From assembly GCA_951799445.1 (NCBI GenBank), contig OX637290.1:32172987-32236986 (forward strand): DNA of 64,000 nucleotides. Direction: 5' to 3'. Source of the DNA: Pseudisothecium myosuroides. Lineage: Eukaryota; Streptophyta; Bryopsida; Hypnales; Lembophyllaceae. This document shows, one piece after another, positions 48,162 to 59,764 of the stretch. The notes beneath the pieces are model-generated. The model was not told the DNA's origin. It was given only the letters and a program-made list of their open reading frames with translations, and ran no database searches. Made by a program: the position numbers and the translations under genes. Within the stretch, counting starts at the first letter, position 1. Every line of letters begins with the position of its first letter.

Positions 48162-48357
48162 TTAACCGTAGGATGGGTAGGTCACTATAGAAATCATCTT
48201 TCTTGGTATTGTGTGAATCATTGTACTTAAAAAAAACAAAAAAATACTCATTGGAGGCCAAACTACTATGCAAGGCCTTCCCTTTTTGCATAAAATTTCA
48301 AGGATGAATATCTTCCATAGAAGGATTCTCTATCATCCATCAAACCACTCTTGGTTC
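48162..48357. mobile_element. TTAA-type MITE, family 2, copy 4 (decayed right end)
   Basis: It starts TTAACCGTAGGATGGG at 48162 and carries the family-2 interior (ATAGAAATCATC; GAGGCCAAACTACTATG; CTTCCCTTTTTGC). The right end is decayed, with GGTTCA near 48353-48358 in place of GGTTAA. Confidence 0.55.
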
Positions 48358-48869
48358 ATAGTGTTTTTACAAGGTTCACTCTAGAAGGATGCTACCTCGA
48401 TGACATTCAATTTTTGAACTAATGGGTGCATTCTTTGTTTCTATATAAACATAGAAAGTCTGTATCTTCAACATTGTTTCAAGGTTATATAATATTCTAT
48501 ACTGTACTAAAATTCTTATTTGGACAATTGAATGCTTGTAAGATTGCCACGTATTGCAATTAAGCAAATAGTAACTTGGAGTTGGATGAAGGAATATTGT
48601 GAAACAATATTGAAGGGAAGTACATAACATTCAGTAGCCTTCAGAGAGGCTACCTTTTCCTCTCCAAAGTCCTCATCCATGACTTTCATCCCCACTTAAT
48701 TTATGTAAGCTTCGATATCGGGATAGTGACAGTACATTATGGTATGTTTCATTTTCTTTTCTTAATTTTAGGACTAGACTTACAAATCATCAAATATTGT
48801 AGTGAAAGATGTCGGCAAAGAATCCAATGAGTAATACACTAATGCCTTGTTAATATTTGCAATCAATAA
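48358..48869. other. Intergenic, nothing recognised
   Basis: AT-rich DNA without coding or repeat signal. Confidence 0.4.
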
Positions 48870-49515
48870 CTTATTTTGGACTTCAAAGTGAAAGATAACT
48901 CTATATATACACATGGGATGGTAGGAGGTAGAGCAATCCATGTGGGATAAATAAATTAGAATTTTTAGGTTCTCATGCACTCATAGTTAAGTCAAAAACA
49001 AAGAATTGTGTTAAAAGTAGAATTTCAAACCTCGTTTAGGCATAGTAAAATAACTTTTTTCAAAAAACTTTGAACTAAAAAAAGTTGGTAAATGAAGATA
49101 AGTTTCACGTCCAAAAAATACTTTTGGGATTTTGAATCTCCAATAAAAATTTATGAATAAAATTTGGAGAGGATTTTTAATGAACATTTTCTACAAAGTC
49201 ATTTTAAAATCCATTCCAACCCCTCTCCGAATTTTATTCATAACTTTTGATTGGAGATTCAAAATCCCAAACAGATTTTTAGAGGTGAAACTTATCTTCA
49301 TTTATCAACTTTTTTTAGTTCAAAGTTTTTTGAAAAAAGTTATTTTACTATGCCTAAACGAGGTCTGAAATTCTACTTTTAACACAATTTTTTGTTTTTG
49401 ACTTAACTATGAGTGCATGAGAGCCTACAAATTCTATTTTATTTATCCCACATGGATTGCTCTACCTCCTACCACTCCATGTGCATATAAAGAGTTGTCT
49501 TCTCACTTCTAAAAC
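48870..49515. mobile_element. Foldback element with ~300 bp arms
   Basis: The two halves are inverted repeats meeting near 49195. The left arm has GGTAGGAGGTAGAGCAATCC near 48920 and TTAGGCATAGTAAAATAAC near 49035; the right arm has the complements near 49335-49350 and 49455-49480. Arm identity is high. A related but more diverged foldback lies at 55400-55930. No coding capacity and no clear target duplication were found. Confidence 0.75.
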
Positions 49516-49746
49516 ACAATGCATAAATGGGTTCCAATTCAAAGTGAGGTAATTCTATAATAACATAGAAATCAATACTCTTAATGAATCCATTAGCATT
49601 TCGTTTAAAGTTCGTATTGTTTTGTATTCAGTTTTACTTGGAAATTTTTAATTTTCCACTACTTCAGGCTATAGTCGTGGCGCGGGCTCGAAGTTCGGTT
49701 CTAACAAATATTGACAACTGTCTGCATGAAATCAGTAGTTACTGAT

Positions 49747-49811
49747 ATGGTGCGGAATAAATCGCACCATTTCATCCCGTGGATGAAATGGTGTGGTATA
49801 TTCCACACCAT
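49747..49811. repeat. 31 bp inverted repeat with 3 nt loop, each arm itself palindromic
   Basis: The arms are 49747-49777 and 49781-49811, matching at 27 of 31 positions. Each arm also contains its own inverted repeat (GGTGCGGAATAAATCGCACC on the left; GGTGTGGTATATTCCACACC on the right). The whole can therefore fold as one long hairpin or as a two-hairpin cruciform. Confidence 0.85.
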
Positions 49812-51426
49812 TTCGTTCGGGGGAGGGCAGAGCCAGTGACTGCTAGTGAATGTTATGGTAGAATACTGACCCCCAAATGAAGTGAAATTCACGTTTAAAG
49901 TTCACGAGGAGTGCCAAGCATTGACAATGAGATCACCCATAAATAAAGCACAACTAATGTTGCAAACAACGTAAGGAGCACAAAAATGGTGGATTCAGAG
50001 AATATTGTCAGGACACATGTTCCAAGTGATTTCTTCCAATGGTTTCCTCTATTGATGGATAACCATGCACCATATTTAGATGCTGGTATTTAGGCAGGGT
50101 CAATAATGGGTGCTCATTCCTAAGAGCTTCGGGATTTTCCGAGTCTTAGAATCTCAATATTTCAGTTGTCAACCGGTGTACAGTACATTAATAATTCTGC
50201 TATTAATTCATCAATCAGTGAGCAAATACCAAATCAGGTGTATAGTGAGCATCCCATTGTCGTCCTAAGCTTTCGAGATGTCCCAGGCTACTACGGGCGT
50301 AAGATTGAAAATTTATAAAATTCATTTATGAGAATTCACACTATACTCGTACCATTATTAAGCAAGTCCTTAAAATATATGACTTGAAGCTGAATATTGT
50401 TTACTTGCTAGACTCTTAACCTCAAGCAAATAAAAGTCACTACACTGCTCACCTTTGATAAGCTTGACAGGATTGGATTCGAGATAGTAAAAATTAACCT
50501 GTCCAAGATGAACACGAGCCAGCAGTATGATCCCAGGCATGATACATTCCACTGTAACGAGAACCAGACGGTTATCAGAGCGGCAAGCTCCAACCACTTG
50601 GAGCTTCAAGGCTTGTAACCATTGCAGGGAATCATCAGCAAGACGACTCCCCTGCCGTCTTATCAAAAGGTTACAAGTGAGAATTAGGCTTTCCACCCTT
50701 GAGAAGCCAAAATTTGGGTTTCTCAAGAACCCCAACAAGGGTAAATAAATCGAACCGTCTCATGAAGTTTATAGTTCCTGACATGGTTTGGACCTTATTG
50801 GCTTGCAAGAGGAAATTTTCAACAGTCAGTTTCTTAAGAAGTGTGCGAACTGTGCATCTTCCCATTTAGCATTGTGACACCCAGGATCTCATCTGCTGCA
50901 CAACGATAAACAAATCGGAGTACACACTCAAAAGGGCGTTAACTTTAGCCCCATATTCCAGTTACATAAAAACACGAAAAGTAACAAAGGCCAACTGCAT
51001 GAATTAGTTGGATGTTCAGGGATGATAAGCTCACATCTGCCGCAAAAGAGCAGGTCTCATAGTTGACTACACTGCACCAGTTGCAAAACGGTACAAAACA
51101 TACCAAGATACCCCCTGGCATCAATTCGAAGTCGCATGGCAGGTGACATTGAAAAAGTAACCCCGCAGAGCGCTTTCATTCAAGGCGTCTCAGGGCCACT
51201 TCCGGCTTATTATCCCTCTCAATGCGAATACAGTAGCTATACTACTGTATACGGTACAGTTCGGCAGCTGAGAGTTGGATATATAAATAAGAATTCTCTC
51301 TTTGTTAACCCGATATCTGCAGACGAGACAGGAGCATTACGAAGACTCCAGTTTATCAGAGTCCCAGAACCGAAAAATGAAGACTGTCCATGCTCTCTCC
51401 GTGCCAAGCGTAACACGCTTGAGTGG
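49812..51426. other. 3' flank of the membrane-protein gene
   Basis: This probably includes the 3' UTR of the downstream minus-strand gene. A 122-codon minus-strand ORF at 50370-50738 overlaps others and matches nothing known to me. A small hairpin (TTGAGAAGCC / GGGTTTCTCAA) lies near 50699-50726. Confidence 0.3.
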
Positions 51427-54400
51427 TCAGTCATCCCAACTGTTGTCCCAACCGTCCTTGTTCGCTCGTCGGGAGTTGAGTCCCTTGGAAGAAAGAGTGA
51501 GAGATGAGGACGAAGACCGCACAGCTTCGGTGTCTTGCCAGTCGTCGTCTTCCCAGACTTCGTCCCAGCCATCAGCTGAGGGAGACATCCCATCATCCTG
51601 CTTCGAGGCTGCCACCGAGGGTAAGGCCATTTCCAATTCCTGGTACTTCGTCTCAGCATTACCATGCTGCCGAGCATGAGCACGCCATGCAATGCATCTC
51701 CAAACACCCACCGCACCTAGTAATTACAAGGTAAGATTTTGAGAACTTGGGCACTCAAATCAAAACCAGAAGAACCAGCTTTAGCGCTTCCTCTGCAAAT
51801 AATAATATGTTAAACACTTAACTAGCCCTTTGCTTCCTACCATTAGCATTAACCTGACTGATTGCACACCAAGACACACTTGAAAGGATTCTGAAAGAAG
51901 GTCTGCAAGTAGTTTTGCCCTACAACTGATATGCGAATCTAAATAATGAAGACCTGCCTGATATTTGTCTATTATGTTCTACCTACTGGGTTTTAGAATA
52001 AGCGTATATCTCAGGGTCAAGCCCTAGTAGGTGCGATAAAACAAAGATGTCTCCATCCATCCTCATTTGTAACCCAAGAGGTCTAGATTCAGTCCTCATT
52101 AATAATTAGCAGGGCAGAAATAAGCGTCTCTATGGGCAGGGTTGCAACTCTCGTGATCTACGAACATTCAACGCGATGGTTGACAATTTGTCCCAACAGA
52201 CAAGGGTAATTGACCAAATCCTTAAATATGAGATCTAATAAAGGATGTCGTACCTAATATAAGAACGAACACCAAGACGCCTCCGAGAACAAGAAGGAAA
52301 GCTCCTGGAGCAGCGAAGAGAGACAAATATGATGATCGGGTCAGATTGTCCACAAAATTCCCAGGAGGAAGATTCACGTAACAATCGCCTTCACCCCAAC
52401 TTACATTAATCCTCTCTCCCAGCTTCGCAGCTTCCCTATCAACCACTGAGATGGTCACCTGCGAACCCCCAATAAAAGATTTAGTTTCATGCCTATTCGC
52501 AACAAGCTGAGAGGCCATTTTTCTTGACAAGCTTCAACCCAGTGATCCATCTACCTTACCGGCAGCATTTCTCCTTTGGTCAACACAAAGTCCACTGGAT
52601 TTGCTTTCCATCCTGTAGGGGTCTTGATAGTAACGTCCAGCTGTGATTTACCACCACCATTTTCAACTGTTAGGGTGTAATCATGGTCGCCTGCAAAGGG
52701 AACAGGACCACTCATCAGAATCTCGCATTTCACACACAACTGTTAATTCTAAAGACTTCAATTTTCTCATGAAGAAAGCTTTCCATCGACACCGTTCCTT
52801 CTACTTAGTTTCATCCATGATTTAATGTAACACGAAACTAGAGTGCCATAGAGTAAACGGATTTCTTTTGCTAAATTCTGTAACGAGGGACCATTATCAA
52901 ATATCATTAGAGCGAATAGTCACTCAAGCAACAACTTGCAAGTCAACAAGCGGCCAGAGATCCAAAGCTCAGAAATGGTATTATTCATCCATAGGTCTAC
53001 TTATATATGGCGTTCATGGTGTATTTCAGGTTTATTAAGAAATTGTGGATCATAAACTAAACTGAATAAACGGTGTACTGGCAAACTTGATCCTCACCAT
53101 CTTCATCATCCCCCCCATTGGCCGCCAGCTTGCCAATCACTGGTCCATGTTCACGGGTACAGGTTCCTCCATGGGCTGATCTCGCCTCATCGCCTGTGCT
53201 TGCATCCTGAGCAGGAGGTGCAGGAGCACGTAGGACGTTTTGAGGAGGAAATTTCTCTACAATATTATTTTTTGATTTATCTGGTGCCGGTAGAATCGGC
53301 GGAGAGGCACCAATAGTATTATTATTGGAAGTGCCTACCTTTGAATTGTTTGCAGCCTTTGAATTGACGTCCATCACATCCTTTGCCATGAACCTCACTC
53401 CACCTACCCGTTTAGCCTGAAATACACATCAAGTAGAGTTTAGGTAGGGAACCCACTTGAATGCGGTCCCTTTTCTGTTGGTCAAAAGGTCACACGTTTA
53501 CAATGCAGCTGTCATCCAACCCACGAGACTTGGGAGAATTGAGATACGTCTAGCACGAGACTTGTAAGAAACAGGATAGGTCGAGGTTCTGTCAGTCCGA
53601 GAGGCTTCCATAGGATACATTGTAGATGCAACACGCATGGCTTAAGGTTAGTCTAGGCAATCGTGATTGGATTCCTTTTTCAAACCTAATTCCTTCAAAC
53701 TTCAACAATTCATAGCTGATTCGTACTCATACGGAATCCAAACGATATACATATATTTTAGTGCACTGGAATCCTCGCAAAATTAAGGAAAAGCCCCTCC
53801 CCCCCAAAAAACCAAAAAACAGCCAACAATTACAATCACTTCTAATGATGAAAACCTCTCAAAATAGCTACAGGCATGAGTGCACTTGAAAAGGTCCTCA
53901 AATATTATAACAATGCTATAAATCTATACAAGTTTCTAATCGAAGACTATGTCCGATAATTGCCATATCCAATGAGTACGCTGAAATTTACTGGTAATTT
54001 CACATACTAAACGACAATCTCATGAAAACCATACAGAGAAGAGCGATCGAAAGGATCAACGAAATGCTGAATTGACACGACATTGACCGTTAGCCAAGTC
54101 CAGAATTAGGGTTTTAGAAATTGTTCTCTCACGAAGGAGGTTCTGGGCAACGCAAGCCTTTTCCGAGCCGGCTTTTCATCTTCGTGACAACTCTGACCTT
54201 GAGCCACCTCTACAACTATTCAATAGAAAACCAAAAAAGAAAGAAAGAAGCGGGGCGGTGATTTCGAACGATAATGCCTAAAAGAAACAGGGATACACTA
54301 ACCCATAAACATACCTCTGTATGACCGGTAGCATTGTGATCCCCCGCCCCTTGACCGATAATTGTGTCTGCACTTTCCCCCTCATCTACCGCTCCATTTC

Positions 54401-54527
54401 CAGTCTGCCAATTCGCAGTCACCTCTTCCCCAGAGGTTACTCCTCTCCCCAGCGCAACGCGAGTGAAGGAACCCAGGAGTAGAGTCAGGAGGAGCCCTGC
54501 GAATCTGGTACCCGAGATGGGTACCAT
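51427..54527 (-). CDS. Plant single-pass membrane protein with WD-rich cytosolic tail (DUF7356-like), complete, 5 exons
   Basis: Exons, read on the minus strand: 54315-54527, 53098-53416, 52560-52690, 52254-52458 and 51427-51716, all GT-AG and in phase, giving 385 residues. Residues 1-27 are a signal peptide. Residues 28-150 are low-complexity, acidic and Asn/Pro-rich. Residues about 178-265 look like a beta-sandwich lumenal domain (DYTLTVENGGG, VTIKTPTGWKANPVDF, INVSWGEGDCYV). A transmembrane helix spans about 267-295 (FLLVLGGVLVFVLIL), followed by WRC and a tail with DGWDEVWEDDDW and a final DGWDNSWDD. This architecture and tail are typical of a conserved plant family I know as DUF7356; its function is unknown. 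Signal peptide plus one helix implies type I topology in the secretory pathway. Confidence 0.85.
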
Positions 54528-54975
54528 GTTGTCTGCCTCTGCCTTGCGAACCCCACGGGCGGTCTCTTCACAGCGCCCTCATGCTTCCAAAGTGTCAATC
54601 AGGAGGTAAGGTAGGAGATGCAATCCGAAGGCAAGAGCAGCCCCAGACGAATTGCATCGAAAGCTGCACCCCCACCTTTCTGTCGTAGGTTGTGTATTGC
54701 TCCCAGCATACTCGATCATGTCCTCTCGCTCAATACTCGGCAATCCAACAACAACAACAACAACAAGAAGCTTGACCAAGCAGTAGTTCAGTGACCTTCA
54801 GTTCATCAAGCTCGCGGTTTGAACCCCGCACGGGATTCTACGCAAAACAAATGGAACAGGGGACGGAGGCAGCCAAGCCAGGGCCACGGTTATAGGGGTA
54901 GCTCGGAAATGGGGTCGTCTTCTCAATTGGCCATATGTTCCGTGGAGCTGCAGGAGCTTTTTGAGGTTAGCCCTA
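54528..54975 (-). promoter_or_regulatory. 5' flank of the membrane-protein gene
   Basis: GC-richer DNA upstream of the ATG at 54527 contains an (ACA)n microsatellite near 54747-54764. Promoter by position only. Confidence 0.35.
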
Positions 54976-56665
54976 AAAACATAAACATAGAAGGACGGCG
55001 GGGACGCCGTGTCCGATGGATGACTTCACCCGAGACCGTTTTTTCATCCAATATTTAAAAATATTGTGGAAGTTGCTTGAGTACACTTTGAGTGAATACC
55101 GTTAACCATAGGGCAGGATCGGCGGAAATTAATTATTTTTATGAATGCCGGAAAAAAAATAAAATGAAAATGAAAAATTGCTGAATTCAATAAAAATTAA
55201 ATGACCAAGTTGTTGTAAAAAAAGAAAATGTTTAATGTTAGTCCAAAAATCCAAAGACCATCTACTATAAAAAAATATTGATGGCAAAATGAAAGATTTT
55301 TTTCAATAACACATTGTGAAGATGAAGGGTGAAGAGGTCGTTTTTATAATAAAATCCATTGTCCATCATGAACCCTCAAAGGATATGGGATAATTTGAAG
55401 ATGAAAACTTCACCATTCATTGTCAAAACACAGGAATTGTGTTCAAAGTATAATTTCAGACCTTATTTTGGCATAGTAGAATGACTTTTTTCAAAAAACT
55501 TTGAACTAAACTAATGTAGGAAATCAAGCTAACTTTAATCTCCAAAAATTCGTTTTAGATTTCAAGCCTCCAATAAAAAGTTATGAATAAATTTCAAAGG
55601 GTACGTTTGAAGAAAATGCCCCTTCCAAACCCTCTTTGAAATTTTACCATAACTTTTGATTGAAGGCTTGAAATTTAGAACGGATTTTTGGAATTGAAAG
55701 TCAGGTTGATTTCCTACATTAACTCAATTCACAGGTTTTTTGAAAAAAGTTATTCTACTATGCCAAAATGAGGTCTAAAATTCTACTTTGTATACAATTT
55801 TTGCTTTTGACTTAACTATGAATGGTTGAGCTCCTAGTAATCCTAATTTACATATCCCACATTGTTTGTTGTACCTCCTACCACCCCAATTGTATAAAAG
55901 AGATTGTCTTCTCCACATTAACCTCATCAAATTGTGAGACTTTTGATGGAAAGTGCCGAACATTAAAAATTGACTAGAATGTGATGTTGAATTTATAAAA
56001 ATTAAATTTTAAAGTGCCAAATCTACTTTGGGAACTTTAATTAAATATTTGGCATCAATGTGCTGACCCTGCGCTATGGTTATGATAGTATTGCAAATTC
56101 TCTCATAATAGTATCATTGACTTTCTTGAAGAAGAACATGCTTAATCTAGAGACCACCATGCTTGTAGTGTATTTTGGCCATTTCTTGCTCTTTACTCTT
56201 CATATGAATTTTAGCTATAAAAATGATATTTTTTGAATTTAACTTCAACTAATGAAATGAAGCTTATCAAGTGCAGTTTCTATTAAAATTGATTTTTTTT
56301 TAAATTATAACTTTTAATATTTTACAACTATAGTTTGTTGATTTTTTAATTTTAGAGTGACATGGTAATTTTGATTTACAATAGGATGTTATACAATACA
56401 TTTGTGGTGAAAATTTCAGATTTTTTTAATATATTTCGTATTCGCTCTTAATTTTTTCATTTTTATCATAAAAATTTACAATAGCTTCAATTTTTTCCCA
56501 AAAATCTGAAAATTTTAGGACTTGTAGTAGACATATGAATTTCATCCTTGAAAAGTTACCATAAATTTTTTAATTCATATCTAGTTGCAAAATGACAACA
56601 AATAGAGTGATGGATAGTGAAGATTGAAATTTAATGATCATGGGCCTATCCACCTAAGGTAAGCA
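54976..56665. mobile_element. TTAA-type element, family 3 pieces, with a foldback element inside
   Basis: The left piece (54985-55080) holds GTGTCCGATGGATGAC and TTTTTTCATCCAATATTT, as at 16100-16260. The right piece (56085-56660) matches 42641-43165 and ends near GATCATGGGCCTATCCACCT, a decayed terminus. A second TTAACC (55101) is followed by ATAGGGCAGGATCGGCGG. Between the pieces lies a foldback element (55400-55930). Boundaries are uncertain. Confidence 0.45.
55400..55930. repeat. Foldback element, diverged relative of 48870-49515
   Basis: Inverted arms meet near 55607. The left arm has GGCATAGTAGAATGACTTTT and CCTCCAATAAAAAGTTATGA; the right arm has their complements (CATAACTTTTGATTGAAGG; GTTATTCTACTATGCC). 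The right outer part (TTGTACCTCCTACCACCCC) matches the outer part of the 49 kb copy; the left outer part is missing. Confidence 0.65.
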
Positions 56666-58790
56666 AATTGAAAGAAGTTGTTTATTCACCGTTATGAACA
56701 AATACAAGAGTTTTCAATGAGTTGAAGGAAGGATTTTGGATGATTCATACATTTCCTTTGACATTATTTTATACAACAAGTTGGGGAACAAGGGCTCCCT
56801 ATCGTGACTCTTCCTATTACTTATTTAGCAAAATGATTGGGAAGTGTTTTTGCATAGTACAAAAGAGTTCAATGAAAGGCTTTGAGGATTACCACAGAAC
56901 GGAAAAATGTATATGTTTATTCAAATATGTAATCATTTATGATTGACTACTTCAATCATAAGCCTTCTTCTTCTAGGGTCAAGTCTTCTAGTTAATTTCA
57001 TTGATGCAACATGTCTCAAATCACAAAACAACAACCTGTCATTGTCATATTCTCCTTCCAATCTAATCTAAAGAATGATAACCTCACTAAAAGCAATGTT
57101 CTTTACCTTGAAAAACTAATAATTGGATTTTGATGAATAAATATCATTCAACTTCAATGTCCTTTCTTTTATTTTGTTCTTGAAGCAAATACCCTAGTTT
57201 TACACTTGCCATGAGAGTGATGACATATGCCAATGCAATTTTATGATTCTCTTTTTTTAAGCATAATTTGTCATTATCTCTATAATTTTGCCTTCTACTT
57301 TATTTTTAATTTGAATTGGATTTAGTTGGATCCAATTTTCAAATCCAAATTTTTTTGTATTTATTTTATGTGATTTTTGAAGTTCTTCCAATTACATGTT
57401 TGCTACCATTTGCTATGGATAGCAAGAGATGTCGCAAGGCATTTAAAACTCATGTAAGGCACTTAAATCTCTCTAATATAAAAATGAAGGAGTGCCTTCA
57501 AAGTATTGGACAAATTTCAAGCAAAATAGAATTCATTTTCTTATTCTAAGTTTCTAACAATTATATTTTGAAAGCCTCCCTATCTGTCCATTTTTTCTTT
57601 TTCTAACAATTACATTTCAAGCCTTCTGCGTAGATTACCTCCTATGGAATTCGATTTCAAAAAAAATAATATTTGAAGGGTTTCCCGAGTCCCGATCAAC
57701 CCCTTCTTTCTTATTTCCAACAATTAGAATTACAAAGCCTTCCAAGGAGGTTCCAAGGAGGTAATGTGGATACTCCACATTAAAAAATAATGCATGCTTA
57801 ATGGATTACACCCCAACCTTTTTTTTCTTCATCCAATAATTAAATGTTCAAAGCCTTATGAGAAAGAAACCTTTGAAGTCCAGATGACAAAAAATTTAAT
57901 AGTTGAAGTGCCCTCCTCTTAATCCCAACTTCCCTACTTGGTAATTTAAAGAATTAAAAGTATAAATGAAGCCTTGCTAGGGAAAACAATTTGCTCCAAA
58001 GGAATTTTTTAATTGTTTCTAAGCTTTTACTATTAAATCCTATTTCTTGAATATGAACACTTCAAAATCGAGGACATTATGAATAAAAAAGTTAAAAACA
58101 TTCTACTTCAAAGAAGGAAAAATAAATAAAAGGGCCTTGGTCGTCATCCTCTCTTTCCTAATTCGACAATGAAATCAAGAAATGCTTGTCTAGAAATAAC
58201 CTTTTTTGGCAAAGGAAGTCCAATAAATCCCTCCGGAAATTTGCATGTCTAATTCAAGAATAGCATTTAATCGGAAACACAACATAGTATTTTAGGCCAG
58301 AGAGCTCAAATTAGGGCGTGAAATCATTTGAAAATTGCAGTAATTGAACTCCTTCATTTGCATATTCAATGATCCAAACTTAGGAGCAAGAATGAGCTTC
58401 CACGAATTTAATGGAGATTACTTTGAATGGGGAGGGAGAATCCCATGCTGTAGGTGCTAGATTACCCACCCTTGGTAATAAAGCAAACACCGACCAGGTT
58501 CTATGCTTTTATCCATTTTTTTAATATATGGGGGTGTTTTAAGCGCGGTCCACTGTGCCTTCCAAGCAATGGATCTTTTTTGCTAACGATTCCCAAGTGT
58601 CGTGGATGGGCAAAAGAAATGACTAGAAATGCATGTGATAACTTCCAAGTTAACTGCAATGATCGGGGGTGATAATGCAATTCTAACTCCCTAACTATCT
58701 ATCCTATATCTAGGGTTGACTGGGTTGTTGGTGTCATTTCTAATGTCCCTAACTACGTGAAATGGGAACCCCTATATTCCTTCCATGAAC
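56666..58790. other. AT-rich intergenic DNA, nothing recognised
   Basis: The short ORFs here (for example 57316-57549) match nothing I know. No tandem or inverted repeat was seen. Confidence 0.4.
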
Positions 58791-58794
58791 CCCT

Positions 58795-59480
58795 AAGACT
58801 ATTTTTGTGTTGTAATGTTCCACCTGGAAGTTCTACTTCTAAAGACCAATCCTAGAGTTCAACCTTTACTCTAATTCCCAACTCCCAAATGTAACTCTAG
58901 ATTTTTACTCCTTTGACTTAGTTCTAAATTTTAACCTCCAAGTTTGACTCTATGTTTTGACTTTTTACTCTCGATTTTTACTCCTAATTAACTCTAAAAT
59001 TTACCCTCGGAATTTAACTCTATATTTTGACTTTTAACTCTAAGTTTTTACTTTCTAACCTAACTCTAAATTTTAACTTCTACCTCTAACTTTTAACTTC
59101 TACTTTTAGCTTTTTACTTTAATTTTTTATTTCTCAATTGACTCTAAAATTTAACTTCTAAATTTAATTCTAACTTTTGACTTTAGAATTTTTACTTTCT
59201 ACTTCCAAATTTAACTTCTATTTTAACTCTAAAATCTACCTCCTAAATTGATTTTTAACTTCCACTTTTGACTTCTACTTTTTACTCTAATTTTTGACTT
59301 CCTAATTAAATCTAAACTCTTGCTTTTAATCTACTCTAAGATTTGACTTGAGAATTTAACCCTAGATTAAACTTCCCAATTAACTCTAACTTTTCCAATT
59401 AAAACCTTGATTTGACTCTAGTTTTTAACCGCTAATTAATCCCTAATTTTTAATCCTAAATTCTCCTTCTAATCTAATTT
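58795..59480 (+). repeat. Degenerate low-complexity array of (T)AACT(C/T)TA units
   Basis: For nearly 700 bp the plus strand is made of loosely repeated CTCTAAATTTTAACTTCTA-like units of about 18-22 bp, almost without G. The units are too degenerate to fix a period. No coding frame. It lies just left of the LTR-like block. Confidence 0.65.
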
Positions 59481-59764
59481 CCTAGGCTCCGTCCATGGTT
59501 CCTTTTGGATGAAATTTTAATCAAATTCCTCCGTCCTACCCCCTATTACTTAACTTATCCTAACACGGTCAATTTAAAGCCAAATTCTAAGTGTAATATG
59601 TTTTCGGAAACCTCTATCCCTAATCTATAGACTTTTGGATCTAAACTTCTAATTCACGCTAATCTCGGCTTGCTAATGTGGATTAAAGACTAATTAAGAC
59701 AATTATCAGCTAATTAGGAAAAAACACCAAGGATTAATTCAAAAACTCACCTCTTCACTGCCGG

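Noticed and set aside
51136..51734. Plus-strand ORFs opposite the last exon of the membrane-protein gene
   Set aside because: Antisense shadows of the WD-rich exon; no independent splice or domain signal.
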